Assembly: GCA_016190405.1 (NCBI GenBank)
Contig: JACPQO010000018.1
Span: 1-12,113, forward strand
Reading direction: 5' to 3'
From: Chloroflexota bacterium
GTDB taxonomy: Bacteria; Chloroflexota; Dehalococcoidia; SM23-28-2; RBG-16-64-32
DNA: 12,113 nucleotides
Shown here: positions 1 to 6,755 of the stretch, piece after piece
Layout: every line of letters starts with the position of its first letter
How positions within the stretch are numbered: the stretch's first letter is position 1
Translations under genes and position numbers: made by a program
Notes under the pieces: model-generated
Told to the model about the DNA's origin: nothing
Database searches by the model: none
Seen by the model: the letters and a program-made list of their open reading frames with translations, nothing else

Positions 1-2
1 TC

Positions 3-389
3 AGCCCCTGCGAGTTCTTCATCTGGGAAGGCGATCTCTTCCTGGGGATGATGTGGCAGTCCAGGAAGGCCCTCGACCTGCTGCGAGACCCGCGGTGCGT
101 CGTCCACAGCGCCGTCATCGACAAGAACGACCCAGCCGGCGAGTTCAAGCTGCGAGGAAAGGCGGTGGACGTCCGCGACCCGGCGACCGTTGAGCGGTAC
201 TGCCATGCCCTCAAGGAGGCGACCGGTTGGCGCCCGGAAGGGCCGTTCCACCTGTTCGGGATCGACATCGATCACGCCGTCCACATCAAGTACCTGGAGA
301 ACGGCGACCAGTATGTGATGGAGTGGCAGCCCGGGCAGGCGGAGCAAGAGCGGTTGCGTCGCTGGACCGGCTCCGGCGTGGTGGACTAG
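3..389 (+). CDS. PPOX-family (pyridoxamine 5'-phosphate oxidase-like) protein, 5' end missing
   Basis: The frame is open from the first bases of the window, so the gene starts upstream; about 128 residues are visible. The visible N-terminal part (SPCEFFIWEGDLFLGMMW) reads like the split-barrel core of PPOX/FMN-binding proteins: a strand, then 'SRKALDLLRDPRCVVHS', which is the usual 'K..nL..dprv.l' helix and strand, then a strand with 'KLRGKAVDVRDP' as in the 'G.a..v.dp' turn. Members bind FMN, F420 or haem, or have lost cofactor; the sequence does not tell which. The C-terminal part (HLFGIDIDHAVHIKY) fits the family's last strand. The Met at 48 is internal to the fold and not a believable start. 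The stop codon overlaps that of the convergent flippase-like gene. The family call is fairly safe; substrate and cofactor are unknown. Confidence 0.75.
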   Translation, partial: SPCEFFIWEGDLFLGMMWQSRKALDLLRDPRCVVHSAVIDKNDPAGEFKLRGKAVDVRDPATVERYCHALKEATGWRPEGPFHLFGIDIDHAVHIKYLENGDQYVMEWQPGQAEQERLRRWTGSGVVD

Positions 390-1399
390 GGCGCCGGCTG
401 CTCCTCTTCAGCCAGCCGCCTCCCCAGGTAGAACAGATCGCGGAGCCCCAGGTCCATCAGCCACATCGCCAGGAGGCCCGAGATCCCCACCCAGCCGATG
501 TTGAGGAGGTGCGTGCCCAGGGCGTAGGCGCCGGCCTCACCGCTGTCCACACCCAGGAGCACCAGCATCGCCGCCACCGCCACCTCGTACGGGCCCACGT
601 TGGACGGCGCCACCGGCATCGACACGATCATATTGGCCGCAATCATCACCACCACGTAGTCGGCGAAGCCCAGGTCCAGGCCGAAGGTCAGGCCGAACAG
701 GTAGAACACCGTCGACTCCAGCATCCAGGCCGCGAAGGTGGCGGTCAGCGCGCGCGCCGCTAGCGGCACGTCCCTCAGCAGGGCCAGCCCGTCCAGGAAC
801 TCCGGCAGGGGGCCGGCGGCTGCCTCGCGGATCCGACCCGGCAATCGCGCGAACCAGCCGCGGTCCTGCCATCCCTCCGTCAACCGCAGGCGGGCGAAGG
901 GCACCGCCAGCGCCAGCCCGATGGCCACGAGCACGATCAGCGCCAGCACCAGCGCCAGGGGCAGCCTCGGCACGTCCAGGAACGCCAGCGCCACCAGCAG
1001 CAGGATCACGAACGCCACCCCGTCCAGCAGGGACTCGGTGACGAAGACGGTGGCGGTGAGGCCGGCCCTGGCCAGCCCGTAGCGGCGGGCCGGCACCTGC
1101 ACCCGGATGATGTCGCCGATGCGGACGGGGAAGAGGTTATTGGCCATGTTCGCCATCAGGTAGATGCCGAACAGCCCCAGCACCGGCGGCGATCCCAGCT
1201 GCCGCAGCATCAACCGCCAGCGGTAGGCGTCGACCACCTTGGAGAGCGAGTACAGGGGAAGGGCCAGCGCCAGGTAGGCGTAGTCCGCGTCGCGCAGCAC
1301 GTCCAGCGCCTCGCCCAGTTCGATGCGCCACAACAGCAGGCCGATGAGGACGGCGCTGATGAGGAGCCGAAACCAGAGTCCCTTCCGTAGCAACCCCAT
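386..1399 (-). CDS. Flippase-like integral membrane protein (LPG_synthase_TM / UPF0104 family)
   Basis: This is a very hydrophobic protein with roughly eight membrane segments and the two signatures of the lysylphosphatidylglycerol-synthase transmembrane region family: 'NLFPVRIGDIIRV' (the N.lfP.R.G...R motif) and 'SMPVAPSNVGPYE' (P..P...G..E). Stand-alone members without the C-terminal aminoacyl-transferase domain, like this one, are usually linked to lipid or glycolipid translocation or glycosylation, for example AglD-like proteins; the substrate here is unknown. The chosen start is ATG at 1399 (MGLLRKGLWFRLL), which puts a basic residue pair directly before the first membrane helix and gives 337 residues. 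A GTG at 1447 would add 16 residues but has no ribosome site. A GAGAGG abuts the ATG, too close to be ideal, so the start is uncertain. The gene diverges from the synthase at 1517. Confidence 0.8.
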   Translation of the reverse strand: MGLLRKGLWFRLLISAVLIGLLLWRIELGEALDVLRDADYAYLALALPLYSLSKVVDAYRWRLMLRQLGSPPVLGLFGIYLMANMANNLFPVRIGDIIRVQVPARRYGLARAGLTATVFVTESLLDGVAFVILLLVALAFLDVPRLPLALVLALIVLVAIGLALAVPFARLRLTEGWQDRGWFARLPGRIREAAAGPLPEFLDGLALLRDVPLAARALTATFAAWMLESTVFYLFGLTFGLDLGFADYVVVMIAANMIVSMPVAPSNVGPYEVAVAAMLVLLGVDSGEAGAYALGTHLLNIGWVGISGLLAMWLMDLGLRDLFYLGRRLAEEEQPAP

Positions 1400-1449
1400 C
1401 CTCTCGGCAGCGTATATCACGGCGGATGGCGCAGCCAATCGCCGCACCG

Positions 1450-1479
1450 TTGGCAGGGGGCGATGATTGCCGCTACAAT
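1450..1479 (+). promoter_or_regulatory. Sigma-A type promoter of the DRE-TIM synthase gene
   Basis: TTGGCA (1450-1455) and TACAAT (1474-1479) are separated by 18 bases; each box differs from consensus at one position. Transcription would start near 1486, leaving a leader of about 30 bases that holds AGGA (1506-1509) 7 bases before the ATG at 1517. Confidence 0.65.
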
Positions 1480-1516
1480 GGGTAAGCCAGTCCTATCGCT
1501 CACATAGGAATCGTGT

Positions 1517-2890
1517 ATGACTGCCAACCGCCCCGTCAACCCCGACCGCGTCTACTACAACTTCCAGGGCCGTATGCCCCCCGTTCGCCTGGAGGCGGAG
1601 CCCGCGGGCCTGCCCGCTGACAGTGACGGCCTCCCCAAGCTGATCACCGACACGACCCTTCGCGACGGCGCCCAGGACTCCCGCTTCGCCTTTTTCCCCA
1701 ACGAGGCTCGCGTGCGTTATGTCGATCTCCTCCACGAGCTGGACGGCGGCAGCGGCCGCATCTATGCCATCGAGACGTTCATATACCAGCGCCGCGACCT
1801 GTGGGTGCTCGACAAGCTGCTCGAGCGCGAGTACGACTATCCCAAGATCACCACCTGGATCCGCGCGACGCCCAAGGACGTCAAGGAGCTGCACGACGCC
1901 AGCCAGGGGCGGGTGAAGGAGACCGGCCTGCTGGCCTCTTCGTCCGACCACCACATCTTCGACAAGCTGAACTACCACAGCAAGGAAGACGCCATCGACA
2001 AGTACCTGAGGCCCATCCTCACCGCCTGCGAGTACGGCATCACGCCCCGCGTACACCTGGAGGACACCACCCGCGCCGACATCCAGGGGTGGGTCGTGCC
2101 CTTCATGCAGACGGTGGCGGAGGCCACCGAGGGACGGGCCAAGTTCCGTGTGTGTGATACCATCGGCTGGGGCGTCCCCGACCCGTATGCCGCTCTACCT
2201 CAGGGGATTCCGCACCTGATCTCTACCCTCGTCCGGGAGACCGGCGCCGACCTGGAGTTCCACGGCCACAACGACTTCGGTCTGGCCACCGCCAACTCCC
2301 TGGCCGCCTGGCGCTACGGCTGCCGCAAGGTGAACGTCACCTTTGCCGGCCTGGGCGAGCGTACCGGCAACACCTCGCTGGAGCAGGTCCTGGCGGGCTA
2401 CATCCGGCTCTACGGTGACCCCGGCTTCGAGCTGCCGGTCCTCACCGAGATGGCCGCCCTGGTCGACGAGTATCTGACCCCGGTGCCCCGCACGGCGCCC
2501 ATCATCGGCGAGGTGTTCAGCACCCAGGCCGGCATCCACCAGGCCGGCGTGGCCCGCCAAGAGGATGCCCCCGGCGGCCTCATATATCTGGCTTACGACC
2601 CGGCCCTGGTGGGCAGTGAGGGCGCCGAGCGCAGCCTCATCGGGGCCATGTCCGGCTCCGAAGGCATCGTCTCCATCCTCAACCGCGAGTCCGCCGCCAG
2701 GGGACTGGACGTGCGCTTCTCGACCACCAGCCGGGTCGTCAAGGAGATATACGATCGCGTCCAGGCCGCCTACGACGGCGAGTACGCCGCTCCCGATGAC
2801 CGCTGGGCAGGTTACCGCACCACATTCTTTACTCCCGAGGAGATCTGGCAGATGGCGGCGGCCGCTCTGCACCTAGAGAGCGAGGACTGA
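1517..2890 (+). CDS. DRE-TIM metallolyase of the isopropylmalate/homocitrate/Re-citrate synthase family
   Basis: A 457-residue enzyme of the HMGL-like superfamily, which condenses acetyl-CoA with a 2-oxo acid. Visible landmarks are DTTLRDG at 45-51 (R49 and the metal ligand D50), HGHNDFG at 249-255 (metal ligands H249 and H251), GLGERTGNTSLE at 278-289, and FSTQAGIH at 334-341, the region of the catalytic-accessory segment after the barrel. The first 40 residues are an N-terminal extension before the barrel. The C-terminal roughly 115 residues are shorter than, and unlike, the leucine-sensing LeuA dimer domain, so feedback by leucine is not evident. Substrate could be 2-oxoisovalerate, 2-oxoglutarate, pyruvate or oxaloacetate; no neighbouring leu, lys or TCA gene decides it. 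ATG at 1517 is supported by AGGA 7 bases upstream. Family certain, specificity open. Confidence 0.8.
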   Translation: MTANRPVNPDRVYYNFQGRMPPVRLEAEPAGLPADSDGLPKLITDTTLRDGAQDSRFAFFPNEARVRYVDLLHELDGGSGRIYAIETFIYQRRDLWVLDKLLEREYDYPKITTWIRATPKDVKELHDASQGRVKETGLLASSSDHHIFDKLNYHSKEDAIDKYLRPILTACEYGITPRVHLEDTTRADIQGWVVPFMQTVAEATEGRAKFRVCDTIGWGVPDPYAALPQGIPHLISTLVRETGADLEFHGHNDFGLATANSLAAWRYGCRKVNVTFAGLGERTGNTSLEQVLAGYIRLYGDPGFELPVLTEMAALVDEYLTPVPRTAPIIGEVFSTQAGIHQAGVARQEDAPGGLIYLAYDPALVGSEGAERSLIGAMSGSEGIVSILNRESAARGLDVRFSTTSRVVKEIYDRVQAAYDGEYAAPDDRWAGYRTTFFTPEEIWQMAAAALHLESED

Positions 2891-2912
2891 CGGGGGCGCC
2901 CGGCGTGTCCTC
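2882..2912 (+). terminator. Possible hairpin after the synthase gene
   Basis: GAGGAC (2882-2887) and GTCCTC (2907-2912) form perfect 6-base arms around a GC-rich centre that itself holds GGGCGCCC. It straddles the stop codon at 2888-2890. No T-run follows, so a factor-independent terminator is doubtful. Confidence 0.25.
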
Positions 2913-2978
2913 CCGCAGGGCGTCAAGTCCCTTTAGCCGATAGTGCTGCTGCCATCACGCGGCGCCGCCTGTCAGCCC

Positions 2979-3007
2979 TTGCCCAGCGCAGGTCGCACAG
3001 GTAGAAT
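2979..3007 (+). promoter_or_regulatory. Sigma-A type promoter of fabH
   Basis: TTGCCC (2979-2984), a 17-base spacer and TAGAAT (3002-3007). The -10 box is one base off consensus and the -35 box is weaker (four of six). The predicted start near 3014 leaves a leader of about 40 bases to the ATG at 3056. Confidence 0.5.
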
Positions 3008-3055
3008 GACCCCCGGCCTGCCGGTGGAGGCTTCAGTAAGTGAGAGGTTGAGGGA

Positions 3056-4159
3056 ATGGCTTACGCCCAAATAGTGGGCTGGGGCATGTATGTGCCGTCC
3101 AGAGTCGTCACCAACGACAATCTAGTCGAGATGGGGCTCGATACCTCGGCCGAGTGGATCGTCACCAGAACGGGCATAAAGCAGCGGCGGCGGGCTGCTC
3201 AGGGCGAGGCCACTTCAGACATGGCGCTCAGGGCCGCCCAGCAGGCCTTGCAGGTGGCCAATGTGCATCCCGGAGAGGTTGACCTGATCATCGTGGCGAC
3301 CAGCACGCCTGATCATATCCTGCCCGCCACTGCTTCACTGGTCCAGGACAGGCTCGGCGCGTCGGGCGCCGGCGCTCTGGACCTGAACGCTGTCTGCAGC
3401 GGCTTTGTGTATGCACTCATTATCGCCGCCGGTCAGATAGAGTCCGGCCGCTGCAAGAGGGCCCTTCTGATCGGTGCGGATGCGCTGTCGCCCTATATCG
3501 ACTGGCGAGACCGTAACACCTGCGTCCTGTTTGGCGACGGCGCCGGTGCCTTGGTGCTCCAGGCCAGCGAACAGGCCGGCGTACTCGCCGGTTGCCTTGG
3601 CTCCGATGGCTCAGGGGCAGGACTTCTGATTGTCCCCGCCGGTGGCTCCCGTCTCCCCGCAAACTCACACACCCTGGGCAACGGCGATCACCACGTCAAG
3701 ATGAATGGCCCCCAAGTCTTCCGCTTCGCCACCCAAATGCTGGGAAAAGCGGCGGAGAGAGCGCTACAGGCATCTGGACTGACCACGGCGGACATCGATC
3801 TCCTGATCCCTCACCAGGCCAACCTGCGCATCATCGAGGCCACAGCCAACAGGCTCAAACTGCCCATGGAGAAGGTCTTTGTGAACGTCGGCAAGTACGG
3901 CAACACCTCCGCCGCCTCTATACCCATCGCTCTCTGTGAAGCGATCGAGGAGGACAGGGTAAAGCCGGGCGATCACGTCGTGCTGACGAGCTTCGGCGCC
4001 GGGCTCACCTGGGCGGCGGCCGTGGTCCGCTGGGGCAGGCCGCTGCCGGTGCGGATCTCCCGCTGGGGCGCCCTCAGACAGCGACTCCAGGGCCTGCTGG
4101 CCTCCCTCAGGTCCCTGCTGCGCCGCCTCGGCCGCAGCATGACGTTCACCCGGGGTTAG
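3056..4159 (+). CDS. fabH: 3-oxoacyl-ACP synthase III (KASIII) with a basic C-terminal tail
   Basis: Starts fatty acid synthesis by condensing an acyl-CoA with malonyl-ACP. The thiolase-fold triad is complete: Cys114 in 'LNAVCSGFVYA', His253 in 'IPHQANLRII' and Asn283 in 'GKYGNTSAAS'. The N-terminus (IVGWGMYVPSRVVTN, then 'WIVTRTGIKQRRRA') is typical FabH. The conserved core ends at about residue 325 ('TWAAAVVRW'), and roughly 40 arginine- and leucine-rich residues follow, making this 367 residues against about 317-330 usual. The start at 3056 has GAGAGG (3042-3047) 8 bases upstream. The gene has its own promoter and no other fab gene in the window, so it may serve a specialised condensation (branched or unusual primers) rather than bulk synthesis; that is inference. 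It is convergent with the CysRS fusion, 41 bases away. Confidence 0.9.
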   Translation: MAYAQIVGWGMYVPSRVVTNDNLVEMGLDTSAEWIVTRTGIKQRRRAAQGEATSDMALRAAQQALQVANVHPGEVDLIIVATSTPDHILPATASLVQDRLGASGAGALDLNAVCSGFVYALIIAAGQIESGRCKRALLIGADALSPYIDWRDRNTCVLFGDGAGALVLQASEQAGVLAGCLGSDGSGAGLLIVPAGGSRLPANSHTLGNGDHHVKMNGPQVFRFATQMLGKAAERALQASGLTTADIDLLIPHQANLRIIEATANRLKLPMEKVFVNVGKYGNTSAASIPIALCEAIEEDRVKPGDHVVLTSFGAGLTWAAAVVRWGRPLPVRISRWGALRQRLQGLLASLRSLLRRLGRSMTFTRG

Positions 4160-4200
4160 ACACCGCGACCGCGGCAGGAGACAAGGTGCTCTCACCGCTG

Positions 4201-6378
4201 CTATATGGGCGGATTGGCCACCAGCAAGTCGTACCGCTCTCCCCACTTGCGGAGGAATCGGTAGAAGTTCCGTTTGCTCAGGCGGTCCCGCTCCTCCGGC
4301 GGCGTGCTGGCCCACTCGATGTGCTCGTGTCGCACCAGCGGCAGATCCAGGTCGATCACGGCGCGGTAGCCGCGGCTGCGCACCGCGAAGCTGAAGTCCA
4401 GGTCCAGGTGCCGGTAGAAGCGGTACTTTTCGTCCAGGAAGCCTACCTCGCGCAGGACGTCGCGCCGAAAGGCCATCAGGTACCCCTCCACGGCATCCAC
4501 GTCGCCGGCCGAAGTCGCCTCCTCGAACGAGCGGATGTCGTTGGTGACGACGCCCCAGCGGCCGGCGATGCCCACCGTGGGGTCGTCCAGCATCGCTCTC
4601 AAGCGTGAGAAGACGTCACCGGCGACTTCCACGCTGGTGTCGATGAACAGGACGTAGCGGCCGCGGGCCTGGCGCAGGCTCACGTTGCGGGCCGCCGCCG
4701 TGCCCAGGAAGTGGTCGGCGTGGTAGACCCGCAGCCGCTGGTCGTGGCCGGCGATGTCGTCCAGGTGGTGGCCGCACTCGTCCTCAAAGCCGTTGTCCAC
4801 CACGATTATCTCGGCGCGCGTGGCGCCCAGCCAGCGTTGCGCGGAATCCAAGCAGCGGTTCAGCTCCCGGCACCCCTGGCGGGCCACCACGCTTATCGTG
4901 AAGTCCACCGCCTCCGGCTCCTCCAGCAAGGACGCTACATCGCCGCTACAGGAGATGCCCGCTTCTTCCCGAACCCAGGCCGGCGGCGGCCACGCCTGTG
5001 TGCCGGCCGGCGTGTCCCGCACCTCGTACTCCATGGCGATGACCCGCGAACGGATGGCGTCCGCCGCCGCGTAGGAGGCGCTCCGGCGCAGGTTGTCCCG
5101 CTGTCTCAGCAGCGTCTCGACCTCTTCGGGCGGGTCCGGCGGCCTGTCCCCCTTCACCAGCTCCAACCCTAACAGGCGGTCGAAGTCCATCAGCAGCTCG
5201 CGCTTGACCGGGCCGGGCAGACCGGACCGCGCCACCTCCCAGGTCACCGCCAGGGCCGCCGGCAGGTTCAGGTCGTCGGCGGCGGCCGCCCAAAAACGTT
5301 TACGCAGGCGCTCGCCTTCGCTCAGCGCCCTCTTGCTCAAGCGTCCGTTGGTCTCCCACAGCTTAAGCCGCAGCCTGCGCAGCGCCCTCTCGGCCGCGCG
5401 CAGGGAGACCAGCGTGAAGTTCAGGCGGGACCGGTAGTGGGCGGTGGCGCAGAGATAGCGGAAGGCCAGCGGCTCAAAGCCCCGCCGTTCCAGGTCGTCC
5501 AGCGTGTACGTGTTGCCCGTGGACTTCGCCATCTTGAGGCCATCGACCAGCAGGTGCTGTCCGTGCAGCCAGTAGCGGACGTGCTGGCCGCCCAGGGCCG
5601 CCTCGCTCTGGGCGATCTCGTCCTCGTGATGGGGGAAGATGTTGTCCACTCCCCCCGTGTGGAAGTCGATCTGCGGGCCCAGGAACTTCGACACCATGGC
5701 CGAGCACTCGATATGCCAGCCGGGGAAGCCCTGGCCCCAGGGGCTGGGCCACGTCAGCAGCCGTCCGGGCTCCGCCGCCTTCCACAGGGCGAAATCCCGC
5801 TGCTCGCGCTTCAGCGGGTCGGCCCCTGCCCGCACCCCTTCCTCCAGGCCGGCGGCCTGCTGGCGAGAGAGCTTCCCGTAGCCGGGGAACTTGCTCACCT
5901 CGAAGTAGACGTTCCCCTGCACTTCGTAGGCGAATCCCTTTTCCACCAAAGTGCGCGTGAACTCGACCATCTCCGGCACGCTCTCCGAGGCCCGCGGGAA
6001 GATGTGCGCCGGCAGGACGTTCAGGCGGGCTTCGTCGCGCAGGAAGGCCTGCGTGTAGAACTCCGCGATCTGTTGCGGCGATTTGCCCTCGGCCAACGCC
6101 GCGGCGATCACCTTGTCCTCGCCCCGCTCCAGCATCTCCTGTCGCATGTGGCCCACGTCGGTGATGTTCTTGACGTGGGTCACGCGGTAGCCCTGGGCTT
6201 CCAGGAACCGCCGCAGCCAGTCGGCCAGCAGGTAGGCCCGCAGGTTACCGATGTGGGCGTAGCGATAGACGGTGGGACCGCACGTGTATATCTGCACCCG
6301 GCCCGGCTGAAGGGGGACGAACGGCTCCTTGCGGCGGGCCAAGGTGTTGAAAACCTGGAGAGAAGGTGCGGCCTGCAC
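4201..6378 (-). CDS. cysS: Cysteinyl-tRNA synthetase fused to a family 2 glycosyltransferase
   Basis: One uninterrupted 725-codon frame carries two proteins. Residues 1-465 are a full-length class I CysRS, which charges tRNA-Cys: C33 in 'YTCGPTVY', the ATP motif HIGN (42-45), 'GWHIECS' with W221 and C225, and 'PHHEDEIAQSE' with H250 and E254. These four zinc ligands give cysteine specificity. KMAKS is at 282-286, a DALR-type helical region at about 350-410, and the last anticodon-binding piece at 420-465 ends in 'RDTPAGTQAW'. A linker of about 25 residues leads to a GT2-like domain (about 491-690): 'FTISVVA', 'IIVVDNG' (nucleotide-binding Asp), 'GTAAARN', 'VLFIDTSVEV' where a DXD is expected, and 'EGYLMAFRRDVLREVGFLDE' plus 'LDLDFS' as in rhamnosyl/GlcNAc transferases. 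The GTG start at 6378 has AGAGG 9 bases upstream and an in-frame TAG just before it. The function of the joining is unknown. Confidence 0.9.
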   Translation of the reverse strand: MQAAPSLQVFNTLARRKEPFVPLQPGRVQIYTCGPTVYRYAHIGNLRAYLLADWLRRFLEAQGYRVTHVKNITDVGHMRQEMLERGEDKVIAAALAEGKSPQQIAEFYTQAFLRDEARLNVLPAHIFPRASESVPEMVEFTRTLVEKGFAYEVQGNVYFEVSKFPGYGKLSRQQAAGLEEGVRAGADPLKREQRDFALWKAAEPGRLLTWPSPWGQGFPGWHIECSAMVSKFLGPQIDFHTGGVDNIFPHHEDEIAQSEAALGGQHVRYWLHGQHLLVDGLKMAKSTGNTYTLDDLERRGFEPLAFRYLCATAHYRSRLNFTLVSLRAAERALRRLRLKLWETNGRLSKRALSEGERLRKRFWAAAADDLNLPAALAVTWEVARSGLPGPVKRELLMDFDRLLGLELVKGDRPPDPPEEVETLLRQRDNLRRSASYAAADAIRSRVIAMEYEVRDTPAGTQAWPPPAWVREEAGISCSGDVASLLEEPEAVDFTISVVARQGCRELNRCLDSAQRWLGATRAEIIVVDNGFEDECGHHLDDIAGHDQRLRVYHADHFLGTAAARNVSLRQARGRYVLFIDTSVEVAGDVFSRLRAMLDDPTVGIAGRWGVVTNDIRSFEEATSAGDVDAVEGYLMAFRRDVLREVGFLDEKYRFYRHLDLDFSFAVRSRGYRAVIDLDLPLVRHEHIEWASTPPEERDRLSKRNFYRFLRKWGERYDLLVANPPI
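4906..4924 (-). promoter_or_regulatory. Possible internal ribosome site at the CysRS/GT2 boundary
   Basis: Reading the minus strand, GGAGGAG (4924-4918) lies 9 bases before an in-frame GTG (4908-4906), which is codon 491 and the first residue of the GT2 domain. It could permit a separate glycosyltransferase of 235 residues. The same bases encode Glu-Glu, so it may be coincidental. Confidence 0.3.
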
Positions 6379-6422
6379 AGGTATCGACCTCTAGGTGGGG
6401 ACGCTTAACGGGGCTGGTCTCT

Positions 6423-6435
6423 CGGAGGGCCTCCG
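6423..6435 (-). repeat. Short palindrome between the glutaredoxin and cysS genes
   Basis: CGGAGG-G-CCTCCG is a perfect 13-base inverted repeat in the 79-base gap. It can form a 5-pair stem with a 3-base loop. No T-run follows in either direction; role unknown. Confidence 0.3.
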
Positions 6436-6457
6436 GCTCTCCCTGCTAGGTGATCTC

Positions 6458-6670
6458 TCAGCCGTGTTCGCCTTCCCAGCCGATCTCCACGTCCCCCTCG
6501 CCCCAGATGATGACCGGGACCGTGAAGGCGTACTTCAGGGCCTCGTCCCACCACTCCGCGTTCTCGTCCACCCGTCGCTCCTCGAACTCGACGCCGCGCT
6601 GGCGCAGGGCGGCCCTGGCTTTATCGCAGGTGGGGCAGTTGCGCAGAGTGTAGATGAGGACGCCGCTCAA
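6458..6670 (-). CDS. Small glutaredoxin-like thioredoxin-fold protein
   Basis: A 70-residue protein with the minimal glutaredoxin fold: strand 'VLIYTL', the redox motif CPTC (C12 and C15), helix 'KARAALRQRGVEF', strand 'EERRVDEN', and the cis-proline 'TVPVII' (P52) followed by the closing strand pair 'DVEIGWEGE'. It would catalyse thiol-disulfide exchange or act as a redox carrier in the cytoplasm; the partner is not visible. The start is TTG (6668-6670), well supported by GGAGAGG six bases upstream. It is the gene directly before the CysRS fusion on the same strand, 79 bases away, which places a thiol-redox protein next to cysteine handling, although co-transcription is not proven. It is shorter than typical glutaredoxins (about 80-85 residues) but no core element is missing. 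Confidence 0.85.
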   Translation of the reverse strand: MSGVLIYTLRNCPTCDKARAALRQRGVEFEERRVDENAEWWDEALKYAFTVPVIIWGEGDVEIGWEGEHG

Positions 6671-6696
6671 AGATCACCTCTCCTTCGGACATCGAT

Positions 6697-6702
6697 ATTT
6701 TA
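6697..6702 (-). promoter_or_regulatory. Possible -10 box for the glutaredoxin gene
   Basis: On the minus strand TAAAAT (6702-6697) lies about 26 bases before the TTG start and is five of six to consensus, in an AT-rich patch unlike its surroundings. No convincing -35 box is found at 16-18 bases. Confidence 0.3.
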
Positions 6703-6755
6703 GCACCGTTGCCAGGCCATCAGGGGAACCAGTGCTCTCGAATCGCTTCCCGTGC

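Noticed and set aside
227..763. A 178-codon plus-strand frame across the PPOX/flippase junction
   Set aside because: Arg- and His-rich shadow frame overlapping both real genes, with no ribosome site or domain.
4160..4200. A bidirectional terminator between fabH and the CysRS fusion
   Set aside because: Only a 4-5 pair stem (CCGCG/CGCGG, 4163-4174) with no T-run on either strand.
4201..6378. A mycothiol-type cysteine ligase (MshC-like) instead of CysRS, because a glycosyltransferase is attached
   Set aside because: MshC proteins are shorter and lack the C-terminal anticodon-binding part, which is present here at about 420-465; the attached enzyme is GT2-like, not the GT4 type of MshA.
5437..6408. 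A 323-codon open frame on the plus strand opposite the CysRS part
   Set aside because: It is the complement of a strongly conserved CysRS; its translation is low-complexity, His- and Gln-rich, without a recognisable domain, as expected for a GC-rich shadow frame.
6379..6457. A cysteine T-box riboswitch before cysS
   Set aside because: The gap is only 79 bases, too short for a T-box, and I see no conserved T-box core sequence or terminator stem with a T-run; the 13-base palindrome at 6423-6435 does not amount to one.
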